Below are positions 44,474 through 51,363 of a stretch of DNA of 64,000 nucleotides, one piece after another. The notes below the pieces were generated by a model, which was not told the DNA's origin, searched no databases, and saw only the letters and a list, made by a program, of their open reading frames with translations. The position numbers and the translations under genes were made by a program. Origin of the DNA: Haliscomenobacter sp. (GTDB lineage Bacteria; Bacteroidota; Bacteroidia; Chitinophagales; Saprospiraceae); contig JADJPL010000014.1 in the NCBI GenBank assembly GCA_016713275.1, positions 95,006 through 159,005 on the forward strand, read 5' to 3'. Every line of letters starts with the position of its first letter. Positions within the stretch are counted from its first letter, which is position 1.

Positions 44474-44917
44474 ATGGGACAATCTTATCACGCGCTATGG
44501 GTGCATTTGGTATGGGGAACTAAATACCGGCAACCAACCATTACGAAAGAACTCAAATTCAGGCTTTTTTCCAAACTGAGGGAAATTGCGAAGGAAAAAG
44601 GATATCACCTCGATTTTATAAATGGGGTGGAGGACCATGTGCACCTTCTTGTGGCCTTACATCCGAGTTGTTCTATTGCAGAGGTGGTGAAGAATTTAAA
44701 AGGCATTTCCCACATTTGGGTTAGAGACAATCAGCTTTCCGATCAATACTTTCACTGGCAAGATGGCTATGCTGCCATTTCAGTCAGTCCTGGCAGGGTT
44801 TCGATAGTGCGCAATTATATACGAAACCAGGAGCGGCGCCATAGCAGGCAGAGCTTTAAAAAAGAATGGGCGGAATTAAGGAAGCATGCTATCGAGATCC
44901 GTAACGACGGGTTTTAA
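44474..44917 (+). CDS. REP-associated tyrosine transposase (IS200-like, RAYT)
   Basis: 147-aa single-strand HUH transposase. The N-terminus MGQSYHALWVHLVWGTKYRQP is the Y1_Tnp start, HVH in GVEDHVHLLVAL is the metal-binding HUH motif, and the nucleophile Tyr is in VSIVRNYIRNQERRH. Short length and flanking identical palindromes (44256-44290, 44905-44989) fit a RAYT rather than a full IS200. The last codons (RNDGF then TAA) are encoded by the first arm of the downstream palindrome, so the stop codon lies at the palindrome centre. No TnpB partner is present. Confidence 0.92.
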   Translation: MGQSYHALWVHLVWGTKYRQPTITKELKFRLFSKLREIAKEKGYHLDFINGVEDHVHLLVALHPSCSIAEVVKNLKGISHIWVRDNQLSDQYFHWQDGYAAISVSPGRVSIVRNYIRNQERRHSRQSFKKEWAELRKHAIEIRNDGF

Positions 44918-44989
44918 ACCCGTCGTTACGGAGAATGGAACGGGTTTTAAACCCGTCGTTACGGAAAAACCCGTCGTTACGGAGAATGG
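44905..44989. repeat. REP palindromes, right cluster (one full, two partial)
   Basis: One complete copy of the 33-bp palindrome (44906-44938), then a partial copy beginning ACGGGTTTTAAACCCG, then a right arm only (AAACCCGTCGTTACGG), each followed by AGAATGGA or similar. It contains the end of the transposase gene. This is a typical BIME-like cluster. Confidence 0.9.
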
Positions 44990-44996
44990 AAGTACC

Positions 44997-46712
44997 TTAC
45001 TTCTTAAACTTCACCTGCCCCCCAACCATTGTCAGGAGGATTTCGCTTTCCAGGATCTCTTCATCGGTACAGTTGAGGAGGTCTTTGGAGACGATGATCA
45101 GGTCGGCGAGTTTGCCGGGGGCAAGGGAGCCTTTGTCGTTTTCTTCGAAGGCGGAGTAGGCGCAGGCCATGGTATAGGAATAGATCGCTTCCTTGCGGCT
45201 CATGGCCTGTTCGGGGAAGAACTCCTGCCCGGAGTCGGGGCGTTTGCGGGTTACGGTGGCATACAGCGACTCGATGGGGTCGACGTCCTCTACAGGCGTA
45301 TCCGTGCCATTGGTGACGACGGCGCCCGCGTCGAGCAGCGCGCGCCAGGGATAGGCGCCGTAGCGGGCGCGGTCGGGGCCCAGGCGTTTGACGACGAACG
45401 GCGCGTCGGAGGTGCAATGGATCGCCTGCATGGAAGCAATCACGCCGAGCTGCTTAAACCGGGGAATATCGCTGGTGTCCAGATGTTGCGCATGCTCGAT
45501 CCGCCAGCGCAGGTCTTTCTTTTCCGGGTGGCTCTGGAATTCTTTTTCGAATACATTGAGCACTTCCTGGTTGGCCCGGTCGCCGATGCAATGCACACAC
45601 AACTGGAGGTCGTGCTCCATGGCCAGGGTAGCGATCCGCGCTACCTCTTCCACCGGGGTGGTGTTCTGGCCAACAAAATCCTTCTTGTCGCTATAAGGCG
45701 CCAACAGCCAGGCGCCGAAGGAGCCCAAAGCGCCGTCGAGTTCCGATTTGATGCCGCGGACAGTGAGAAAGTGATTCCCCAGGTTGATCCAGGGAAACCC
45801 GCCCAGTTTTTCTTTCATCACATCATAAGAGTGCCGGATCATGACCCACAGGCGGAGGTTGAGCTGCCCGGTTTCGGCTAAGGCTTTGTACCGGTCAATT
45901 TCCTCGAACGAGGAACCTGCATCCTGGAAGGAGGTCACTCCTTTCTTCAGGCATTCTTCCTGGGCCAGTTCGATTCCTTTCAGCCATTCGTTTTTGCGGT
46001 CTTCTTCCGACTGGGTTTTGAGGTATTCCTGAAAGGCCTGGTTGATGACGCCCATGGCGCGTTCTTCGAATACGCCGATGGCTTTCCCCCGGGAGTCGCG
46101 CACGATCTCGCCGCCGGAAGGGTTGGGCGTCTCGGCGGTTACCCCGGCGAGTTCCATGGCTTTGGCGTTGGCCATCAGCCCGTGGCCGCTGGCGTGGCGC
46201 AGCAGGACCGGGTTGTTGGGCGACACGGCGCTGAGCGCGTCGTGGTAAGGATACCCCAGGACGTTCTGATCGAGGGGTTCGGTCCATTTTTCCTGGTGCC
46301 AGCCGCGGCCGATGATCCATTCGCCGGGCTTGGCGGTTTTGGCTTTTTCAGCCACCGCCTGCACGATCTCGTTCCAGCTTTTGGATTTGAGGAAGTTCAG
46401 GTACATCAGGCTTTGCCCCAGGCCGGAGAAATGGCCGTGCCCTTCGATAAACCCCGGCATGACAAACTGCCCCTCCAGGTCCATCACTTCCGTTTCGGGG
46501 CCCCGGAGCGCTTCGATTTCGCTATTGGAACCCACCCGCAGGATGCGGTCTCCGGAAATCGCCAGGGCTTCCGCTTGGGGCTTGCTGTCATCCACGGTGT
46601 AGATATTCCCGTTGATCAGAATCAGATCGGCTACTTCTTTTTCTTGCTTTTTACAGGAAACAGAAAAAAGGAGCACGGCAATCAGGGCATAAAACGAAAG
46701 GCGCATACGCAT
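44997..46712 (-). CDS. Amidohydrolase-family lipoprotein (YtcJ-like)
   Basis: 571 aa. The signal peptide MRMRLSFYALIAVLLFSVSC ends in a lipobox (SVSC), so it is lipidated. The amidohydrolase_3 fold shows DLILINGNIYTVDDSKPQAEALAI at the start and the metal-site elements PGFIEGHGHF (HxH), CVHCIGDRANQE, RIEHAQH and NGTDTPVEDVDPIESL. The C-terminal beta-sandwich closes with GSLAPGKLADLIIVSKDLL. Substrates of exported YtcJ-like enzymes are unknown; N-acyl amides or amino-sugar derivatives are typical of the superfamily. It sits next to the REP cluster. Confidence 0.9.
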   Translation of the reverse strand: MRMRLSFYALIAVLLFSVSCKKQEKEVADLILINGNIYTVDDSKPQAEALAISGDRILRVGSNSEIEALRGPETEVMDLEGQFVMPGFIEGHGHFSGLGQSLMYLNFLKSKSWNEIVQAVAEKAKTAKPGEWIIGRGWHQEKWTEPLDQNVLGYPYHDALSAVSPNNPVLLRHASGHGLMANAKAMELAGVTAETPNPSGGEIVRDSRGKAIGVFEERAMGVINQAFQEYLKTQSEEDRKNEWLKGIELAQEECLKKGVTSFQDAGSSFEEIDRYKALAETGQLNLRLWVMIRHSYDVMKEKLGGFPWINLGNHFLTVRGIKSELDGALGSFGAWLLAPYSDKKDFVGQNTTPVEEVARIATLAMEHDLQLCVHCIGDRANQEVLNVFEKEFQSHPEKKDLRWRIEHAQHLDTSDIPRFKQLGVIASMQAIHCTSDAPFVVKRLGPDRARYGAYPWRALLDAGAVVTNGTDTPVEDVDPIESLYATVTRKRPDSGQEFFPEQAMSRKEAIYSYTMACAYSAFEENDKGSLAPGKLADLIIVSKDLLNCTDEEILESEILLTMVGGQVKFKK

Positions 46713-46717
46713 GAGTT

Positions 46718-47632
46718 TTATTTGGTTGGCAAATGGAGTGGCGCAGACTTTTTAAAAATGGTTTCCAGCATGGAGTAAAGTTCGGGGTAATTTTTTTTCA
46801 AATCGGCCGGGCGCTCGAAAAAATATTCCGAAGCGACGGCAAAGAACTCCATTTTATTGGTCGCTCCGTAATCGCGGAGCCGGGAATCTCCCCGGGCGAT
46901 CCGCTTCATTTCTTTGTGCAGGATGCCCAGCCAGGGCAAGATATATTGTTTGGCGAGAAGCCCGGGAATACCGTCAAATTCGCCGTCCGACCCATCGAGC
47001 AGGTGCACAAACTCGTGGATACCGGTATTCTGCCCGTCGCGTTCCTGCCTGAACCCCTGCAGGAGGGCGGGTTTGGACAGGATCATCAGGCGGTTCAGGG
47101 ATCCTTCGCCTACTATGCCCAGCACGTCCCGGTTTTTCCCCTGCTGGGCAAAACTTTCCCCGTTGAAGGCGCCCGGGTAAACCAGCACTTCCTCCAGGCG
47201 GTAGAAATCCCAATCCGGGAAGTAAAACAACGTGATGATCCCGCTGGCGGCAACCAGCAGGCGGGTTTGGTCGTCCACCTCCGTTTGAACCCCGGTGATG
47301 CGTATTTCGGCCAAGAACCTCCGGACGCGGTCTTCAAAGCGCTGTTTGCCGCCGGGGTCCAACTGCCGGTAAAACCCGACCTGATCCTCCAGGATGTTTC
47401 GCCAGGCTTCCGGGAAAGGGGCTTTCAAGGCTTTTTTGCGCCTTCGTTGCCGGGCAGTGAACGACCAAAATGCCAGGGCGGCAACCCCTGATCCGAAGAA
47501 AATAAACCCCGGAATGGCATGGGGCCGGGTCAGGCGAAGGCGCCAAACGGCGTAGCCGTACAAACCGGCAAGTAAGACCCCGAAAAGCCAGGCAGCCAGG
47601 GTCCAGCCGTTAAATCGTTGCGCTTTTCTCAT
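46718..47632 (-). CDS. M90-family zinc peptidase, MtfA-like
   Basis: About 304 aa from the ATG at 47632 (MRKAQRFNGWTLAAWLFG). There are two N-terminal transmembrane helices (WTLAAWLFGVLLAGLYGYAVW; AIPGFIFFGSGVAALAFWSF) not present in E. coli MtfA, then a soluble peptidase domain with the gluzincin HExxH motif in NTGIHEFVHLLDG and a downstream Glu in EFFAVASEYFFE. E. coli MtfA regulates the glucose PTS via Mlc; the extra membrane anchor suggests a different task here. It starts 5 bp upstream of the amidohydrolase gene region on the same strand, so they may be co-transcribed. Confidence 0.9.
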   Translation of the reverse strand: MRKAQRFNGWTLAAWLFGVLLAGLYGYAVWRLRLTRPHAIPGFIFFGSGVAALAFWSFTARQRRRKKALKAPFPEAWRNILEDQVGFYRQLDPGGKQRFEDRVRRFLAEIRITGVQTEVDDQTRLLVAASGIITLFYFPDWDFYRLEEVLVYPGAFNGESFAQQGKNRDVLGIVGEGSLNRLMILSKPALLQGFRQERDGQNTGIHEFVHLLDGSDGEFDGIPGLLAKQYILPWLGILHKEMKRIARGDSRLRDYGATNKMEFFAVASEYFFERPADLKKNYPELYSMLETIFKKSAPLHLPTK

Positions 47633-47733
47633 GGCAGTGAGCAATGGGTGCAAACCAAAGAAACCAGGTGCATGTATTCCTGCTTGGATGACGAGGGTAA
47701 TATACCACGAATCCTTATTTTGGGCGAAAAAAA

Positions 47734-48006
47734 ATGAGCACGCGGTTCCGTTTGCACATTCAGGGCAAAGTCCAAGGCGTATTTTACCGAAAATCCGCTC
47801 AAAACCATGCGCTGTCCCTCAATCTGAAAGGCTGGGTGCGCAACCTGCCGAATGGCAGCGTAGAAGCGGAGGTCGAAGGCAGTCTGGAAGATTGTCAAGC
47901 CATGATCCAGTGGTGCAGGCAGGGACCGCCGTTGGCTGAGGTTAGGGACGTGGCCGTAGAAGAAATCCTGGTTTGCGGGGACACCCAATTTATCGTACGT
48001 AAATAA
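47734..48006 (+). CDS. Acylphosphatase
   Basis: 90-aa hydrolase of acyl-phosphates. The catalytic Arg is in QGKVQGVFYRKSA and the Asn in GWVRNLPNGSVEAEVEG, both signatures being intact. Family length is 90-100 aa. It is followed 11 bp later by the GNAT acetyltransferase, so the two likely form an operon. Confidence 0.95.
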   Translation: MSTRFRLHIQGKVQGVFYRKSAQNHALSLNLKGWVRNLPNGSVEAEVEGSLEDCQAMIQWCRQGPPLAEVRDVAVEEILVCGDTQFIVRK

Positions 48007-48017
48007 AAAGGAAACGA

Positions 48018-48461
48018 ATGGACATACAAGTACGTCAGGCTATCGATTCCGATTTGCCTGCCATCCACGGACTGGTAAGGGAGTTGGCCGTTTACGAACG
48101 CGCGGAGGAGGAATTCATCGCGACCCTGGAAGAATACCAGCGCGACTTCAGTGCGGGCGTTTTTCAGGCGAAAGTGGCCGAATCGGAAGGGAAGGTCGTC
48201 GGCATGGCCCTCTATTTTATGAACTACTCCACCTGGAAAGGAAAAATGCTTTACCTGGAGGATTTTGTTGTCAGCCAGGATTGGAGAGGAAAAGGAATTG
48301 GCCATAAACTCTTTGACGCGTTCCTGGAAGAGGGCAGAAAACAGGGATGCCGCCTGGTCAAGTGGCAGGTATTGGACTGGAACGAACCTGCCCTGAATTT
48401 TTTACCGGCAATACCAGGCCATTATCGAAAAAGAGTGGTGGACGGGAAGCTGTTCTTGTGA
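48018..48461 (+). CDS. GNAT family N-acetyltransferase with two compensating indels
   Basis: 147 aa. The acetyl-CoA-binding core is intact: MLYLEDFVVSQDWRGKGIGHKLFDAF (motif A, R/QxxGxG/A seen as RGKGIG) and LVKWQVLDWNEPALNF. After ALNF the residues change from the expected YRQYQAIIEKEWWDGKLFL to an unrelated stretch and then return to DGKLFL. One surplus T in a run of six (48398-48403) followed by one missing G near 48441 explains this, leaving the overall frame unchanged. The true protein should thus be a normal ~147-aa diamine-acetyltransferase-like GNAT. Substrate unknown. Confidence 0.9.
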   Translation: MDIQVRQAIDSDLPAIHGLVRELAVYERAEEEFIATLEEYQRDFSAGVFQAKVAESEGKVVGMALYFMNYSTWKGKMLYLEDFVVSQDWRGKGIGHKLFDAFLEEGRKQGCRLVKWQVLDWNEPALNFLPAIPGHYRKRVVDGKLFL

Positions 48462-48542
48462 AACAGGGTTGGAAAGAGCGGCCGAATCATTTCGGATAGC
48501 AAGGGATTCGCCGTTTTTATGGCAATAAATCCAAATGAAAAA

Positions 48543-48573
48543 TTGGTTTTCTTAACCTTAAATTATACATTTG
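48543..48573 (+). promoter_or_regulatory. Bacteroidota-type promoter in an intergenic region
   Basis: TTG (48543-48545), 20 bases, TACATTTG (48566-48573), a good match to TTG-N19-TAnnTTTG. It faces into a ~180-bp gene-free stretch that ends in an intrinsic terminator, so it may drive a small RNA. Confidence 0.55.
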
Positions 48574-48670
48574 TAAGGCTTTATGAATTCTCGTTTTGAA
48601 ACGAAAATTCCGGGCTGCCCGCTCTGTTTTTTTTCTTTTTTCTCCTGTTAGAATAGCCTGGAAATCAAGT

Positions 48671-48686
48671 TGGCACAGTTATTGAA
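48671..48686 (+). promoter_or_regulatory. Sigma-54-like promoter element
   Basis: TGGCACAGTTATTGAA fits TGGCAC-N5-TTGCW with one mismatch at the -12 GC (GA here). The predicted start near 48698 would give an RNA of about 55-60 nt ending at the terminator at 48723-48754. Confidence 0.4.
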
Positions 48687-48694
48687 TAATTGTA

Positions 48695-48757
48695 ATAAAG
48701 ATTATAGTGTTTCATAGTGTGAGGGGTAACCGCGTATGTGGTTGCTCCTTTTTTATT
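48695..48757 (+). ncRNA. Candidate small RNA ending in an intrinsic terminator
   Basis: Gene-free transcript predicted between a sigma-54-like element (48671) and a strong terminator. No known RNA family was recognised. An alternative, longer version would start near 48580 from the housekeeping-type promoter at 48543 and include a hairpin GAATTCTCGTTT / AACGAAAATTC. Existence is inferred only from promoter and terminator signals. Confidence 0.35.
48723..48754 (+). terminator. Intrinsic terminator
   Basis: 9-bp stem GGGGTAACC (48723-48731) / GGTTGCTCC (48740-48748), fully paired with two G-U pairs, 8-nt loop, then TTTTTT. It ends plus-strand transcription shortly before the convergent polyprenyl-synthase gene. 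Confidence 0.8.
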
Positions 48758-48770
48758 TGGCCCTCCGGGT

Positions 48771-49748
48771 TCAGAATTCCCGGTCGATCAGCGCTTCTGC
48801 GAGTTCCCTGAGGGGAACTTTTCGGGCCTCTTCGCAATGGATCGCACCCAGTTCCTCCATGGCTAAATCCCGAAACCGGTTTTTTTCCCGGACGGCCAAC
48901 TCCTTGATGCCGAGCTGTACCAGTAAAGAGGTGACCTCGTTTATTTTGGTTGCTTCGCCGGTTTCCTTTCCGTGCATTAAATCGTGTAGGCGGTTCTTTT
49001 CTGCCGCCGGGGCGATTTCCAACGCTTTCAGGATAAGAAAGGTCTTTTTGTTCTGGGCAATATCCCCTCCGATCTTTTTCCCCACTTTCTCAGCGTTTCC
49101 GAAGGTGTCGAGGATATCGTCCTGGAGCTGGAATGCGACCCCGCTCAACCGCCCAAACGCGTAGAGCCGGCCGGCATCGGCTTGGGAGGCCCCTGCGGCA
49201 GTGGCGCCCATAGCGAGACACCCGGCAATCAGTACCGCCGTTTTGAGTTCGATCATGCGAAGGTATTCCGGGATGGAAACATCCTGCCGGGACTCAAAAT
49301 CCATGTCCATTTGCTGGCCTTCGCACACTTCCCGCGCCACGCGGTTGAAGATGGCCAGCACCTCTGGAAGCCGCTCCTTGGGCTGCATCTGAAGCAGGTA
49401 TTCGTAAGCGCTGATGAGCATGACGTCTCCGGAAAGGATGGCGGCGTTAGTATTGAAGAGAGTATGCACGGTGGGTTTGCCGCGACGGAGCGGAGCGGCA
49501 TCCATGATGTCGTCGTGCACCAGGGTGAAGTTGTGAAAGATCTCGACGGCATAGGCCAGAGGCAGCGCAGGTTGCACCTCGTCCTGGAACAGGCCATAGC
49601 CCATGAGCGCCATAGCGGGGCGAAGCCGTTTTCCGCCCAGGTCCATGATGTAATTGACCGGGGCATACAAGCCTTCGGGCTGGCCGCCGAACGGGCGGGA
49701 TTTTCGATAGGCTTCAAAAAGTTGTTGGTAGTGCTGGACAACCTGCAT
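48771..49748 (-). CDS. Polyprenyl (farnesyl/geranylgeranyl) diphosphate synthase
   Basis: 325-aa trans-isoprenyl diphosphate synthase that condenses isopentenyl diphosphate with allylic diphosphates. The first Asp-rich motif is DDIMDAAPLRRGKPT and the second is FQLQDDILDTFG. Other conserved blocks are GGKRLRPAMALMG and the C-terminal helix ending ALIDREF. The residues before the first DDxxD (VEIFHNFTLVHDD) include Phe, but chain length cannot be settled by eye. Products feed quinones, undecaprenyl precursors or carotenoids. Monocistronic. Confidence 0.93.
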   Translation of the reverse strand: MQVVQHYQQLFEAYRKSRPFGGQPEGLYAPVNYIMDLGGKRLRPAMALMGYGLFQDEVQPALPLAYAVEIFHNFTLVHDDIMDAAPLRRGKPTVHTLFNTNAAILSGDVMLISAYEYLLQMQPKERLPEVLAIFNRVAREVCEGQQMDMDFESRQDVSIPEYLRMIELKTAVLIAGCLAMGATAAGASQADAGRLYAFGRLSGVAFQLQDDILDTFGNAEKVGKKIGGDIAQNKKTFLILKALEIAPAAEKNRLHDLMHGKETGEATKINEVTSLLVQLGIKELAVREKNRFRDLAMEELGAIHCEEARKVPLRELAEALIDREF

Positions 49749-49821
49749 AGCGATTGTGTTGTTTTCGGATTGTTTGATTCGAGCAAAGCAAAGATAACAC
49801 GAGAGGGGGAATGTTGTTTAG

Positions 49822-49890
49822 GGATTAGGGAGCAGGGATAAAGGGAGCAGGGAAAAGGGAGCAGGGATAAAGGGAGCAGGGAGCAGTCGA
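49822..49890. repeat. Degenerate tandem repeat, GGGAGCAGGGATAAA unit
   Basis: About five imperfect copies of AGGGAGCAGGGATAA / AGGGAGCAGGGAAAA in the polyprenyl synthase 5' region. Confidence 0.85.
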
Positions 49891-50037
49891 GGATTAAGGT
49901 TCAATCCAGCTACATCATGGCCATCCTTTCATCCTGCAAATCGCCGTTCAGACAACGCAGCAATGCCCCAACAGCGGGAAATCCGCGCAATCTGAAGATT
50001 GAACGAAAGCGTAGACGGAAGTCTACGCACAACAGAA

Positions 50038-50076
50038 CCACCAACCACCAACCACCAACCACTAACCACTAACCAC
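50038..50076. repeat. CCACCAA / CCACTAA tandem repeat
   Basis: Five to six 7-bp copies (ACCACCA, then ACCACTA) ending 3 bp before the ypdA start codon. Same unit as the block at 5749-5824; the reverse-complement words (TTGGTGGTTAGTG) occur directly after ypdA at 51057-51096. Confidence 0.9.
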
Positions 50077-50078
50077 CT

Positions 50079-51053
50079 ATGGAACATCTGGATCTGATTA
50101 TTATTGGAGGAGGGCCCAGCGGGCTGAATGTAGCAATTTCGGCCCAACAGGCCGGGCTTCGGTACGTGGTGTTGGAAAAAGGCGTGCTGGTCAATTCGCT
50201 GTACTACTTTCCGACGAATATGACCTTTTTCTCCACGTCCAAATTGCTGGAAACGGGCGGGGTGCCATTTATCTCCCACGGAGAAAAGCCGACCCGGGCC
50301 GAGGCGCTGGAATACTACCGCAGACTGAAGGAGTTCTGGAACCTGAGGGTTAACCTTTACGAGGAAGTGCGGAGCATGAGCCGGGAGGCGGATGGCGGGT
50401 ATGTAGTCGTCACGACAAAGGGGGCGTATGCTGCGCATTCCGTGGCGGTGTCTACCGGGTTTTACGATACGCCCCGGCTGCTGGGCGTTTCGGGGGAGGA
50501 CCTGCCCAAGGTGCGGCATTACTACGCGGATGTCCACCCATATATCGATCAGGACGTACTGGTCGTTGGGGCCCGGAATTCGGCCTGCGATGCGGCTTTG
50601 GAACTCTACCAGAAAGGGGCCAGGGTGCAAATGGCCATCCGGGGAGGGGAGATCCACGAAAACGTCAAGTATTGGATACGTCCGAATATCGTTAACCGGA
50701 TAAAAGAGGGGAGCATCGCGGCGCATTTCCATACCGTCGTGCGCGAAATCCGCCAGAACGAAGTCGTCCTGGAAGGACCTGATGGCGTGTTTACCCTAAA
50801 AAACGACTTTGTGCTGGCGATGACCGGCTACCAGCCGAATTATCCGTTCCTGGAAAAGCTGGGGCTGCATTGCCCTGCTGGCGCCGACCGCATCCCGGAC
50901 CACCATCCCGAATCCCTGGAAACCAACCTGCCCAATGTGTACCTCTCCGGCGTCGTCTGTGGCGGGATGCTCACCAACCGGTATTTCATTGAAAACACCC
51001 GCGACCATGGGGATCGGATCGTGGAGGCAATCCTAAAACGGTTGACGGGGTGA
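50079..51053 (+). CDS. YpdA-type bacillithiol disulfide reductase
   Basis: 324-aa FAD/NADPH flavoprotein. The FAD-binding motif at the N-terminus is LDLIIIGGGPSGLNVAISAQQAG, followed by the family-specific NSLYYFPTNMTFFSTSKLLE. The NADPH-binding motif is VLVVGARNSACDAALEL. The C-terminal FAD contact region is NLPNVYLSGVVCGGM. YpdA (Bdr) reduces oxidised bacillithiol. The redox pair CxxC of classic thioredoxin reductases is absent, as usual in this family. It fits with BshB1 in the same window. The gene is flanked by 7-mer tandem repeats on both sides, with no close neighbour in an operon. Confidence 0.9.
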   Translation: MEHLDLIIIGGGPSGLNVAISAQQAGLRYVVLEKGVLVNSLYYFPTNMTFFSTSKLLETGGVPFISHGEKPTRAEALEYYRRLKEFWNLRVNLYEEVRSMSREADGGYVVVTTKGAYAAHSVAVSTGFYDTPRLLGVSGEDLPKVRHYYADVHPYIDQDVLVVGARNSACDAALELYQKGARVQMAIRGGEIHENVKYWIRPNIVNRIKEGSIAAHFHTVVREIRQNEVVLEGPDGVFTLKNDFVLAMTGYQPNYPFLEKLGLHCPAGADRIPDHHPESLETNLPNVYLSGVVCGGMLTNRYFIENTRDHGDRIVEAILKRLTG

Positions 51054-51056
51054 TTA

Positions 51057-51355
51057 GTAGTTGGTGATTAGTGCTTGGTGGTTAGTGCTGGCCAGCGGGG
51101 CCCCCCGCTCGTGGGGGGATACAGCCCCGCCCCCGGCAAAAAAAGCCGGCCCCGGGGGGGCGGGGGGGCCGGGGGGCCCGGCCGGCCCGGGGGGGGGGGG
51201 GGGTTTGGGGGGCGGGGGGCGGGGGGGGGGCCCGGGGGCGGGGGGGGGGGCGGGGGGGGGGGGGGGGGGGGGGGGGGGGGCTGCGGGGGGGGGGGGGGGG
51301 GGGGGGGGGGCCCCTGGGGGCGGGGACGGGGGGCAAAACAGCAGACGGCTGACGA
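51057..51355. repeat. Extreme G-rich low-complexity region
   Basis: After a TTGGTGGTTAGTG-type tandem (51057-51096) the sequence becomes G/C only from about 51098 and then nearly pure G to about 51334. It includes uninterrupted runs of about 29 G (51252-51280) and 26 G (51285-51310). Apparent Gly- or Pro-rich reading frames through it are meaningless. It may be a true G-quadruplex tract, or base-calling failure extending the adjacent repeat. Confidence 0.9.
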
Positions 51356-51363
51356 TACGGGTC

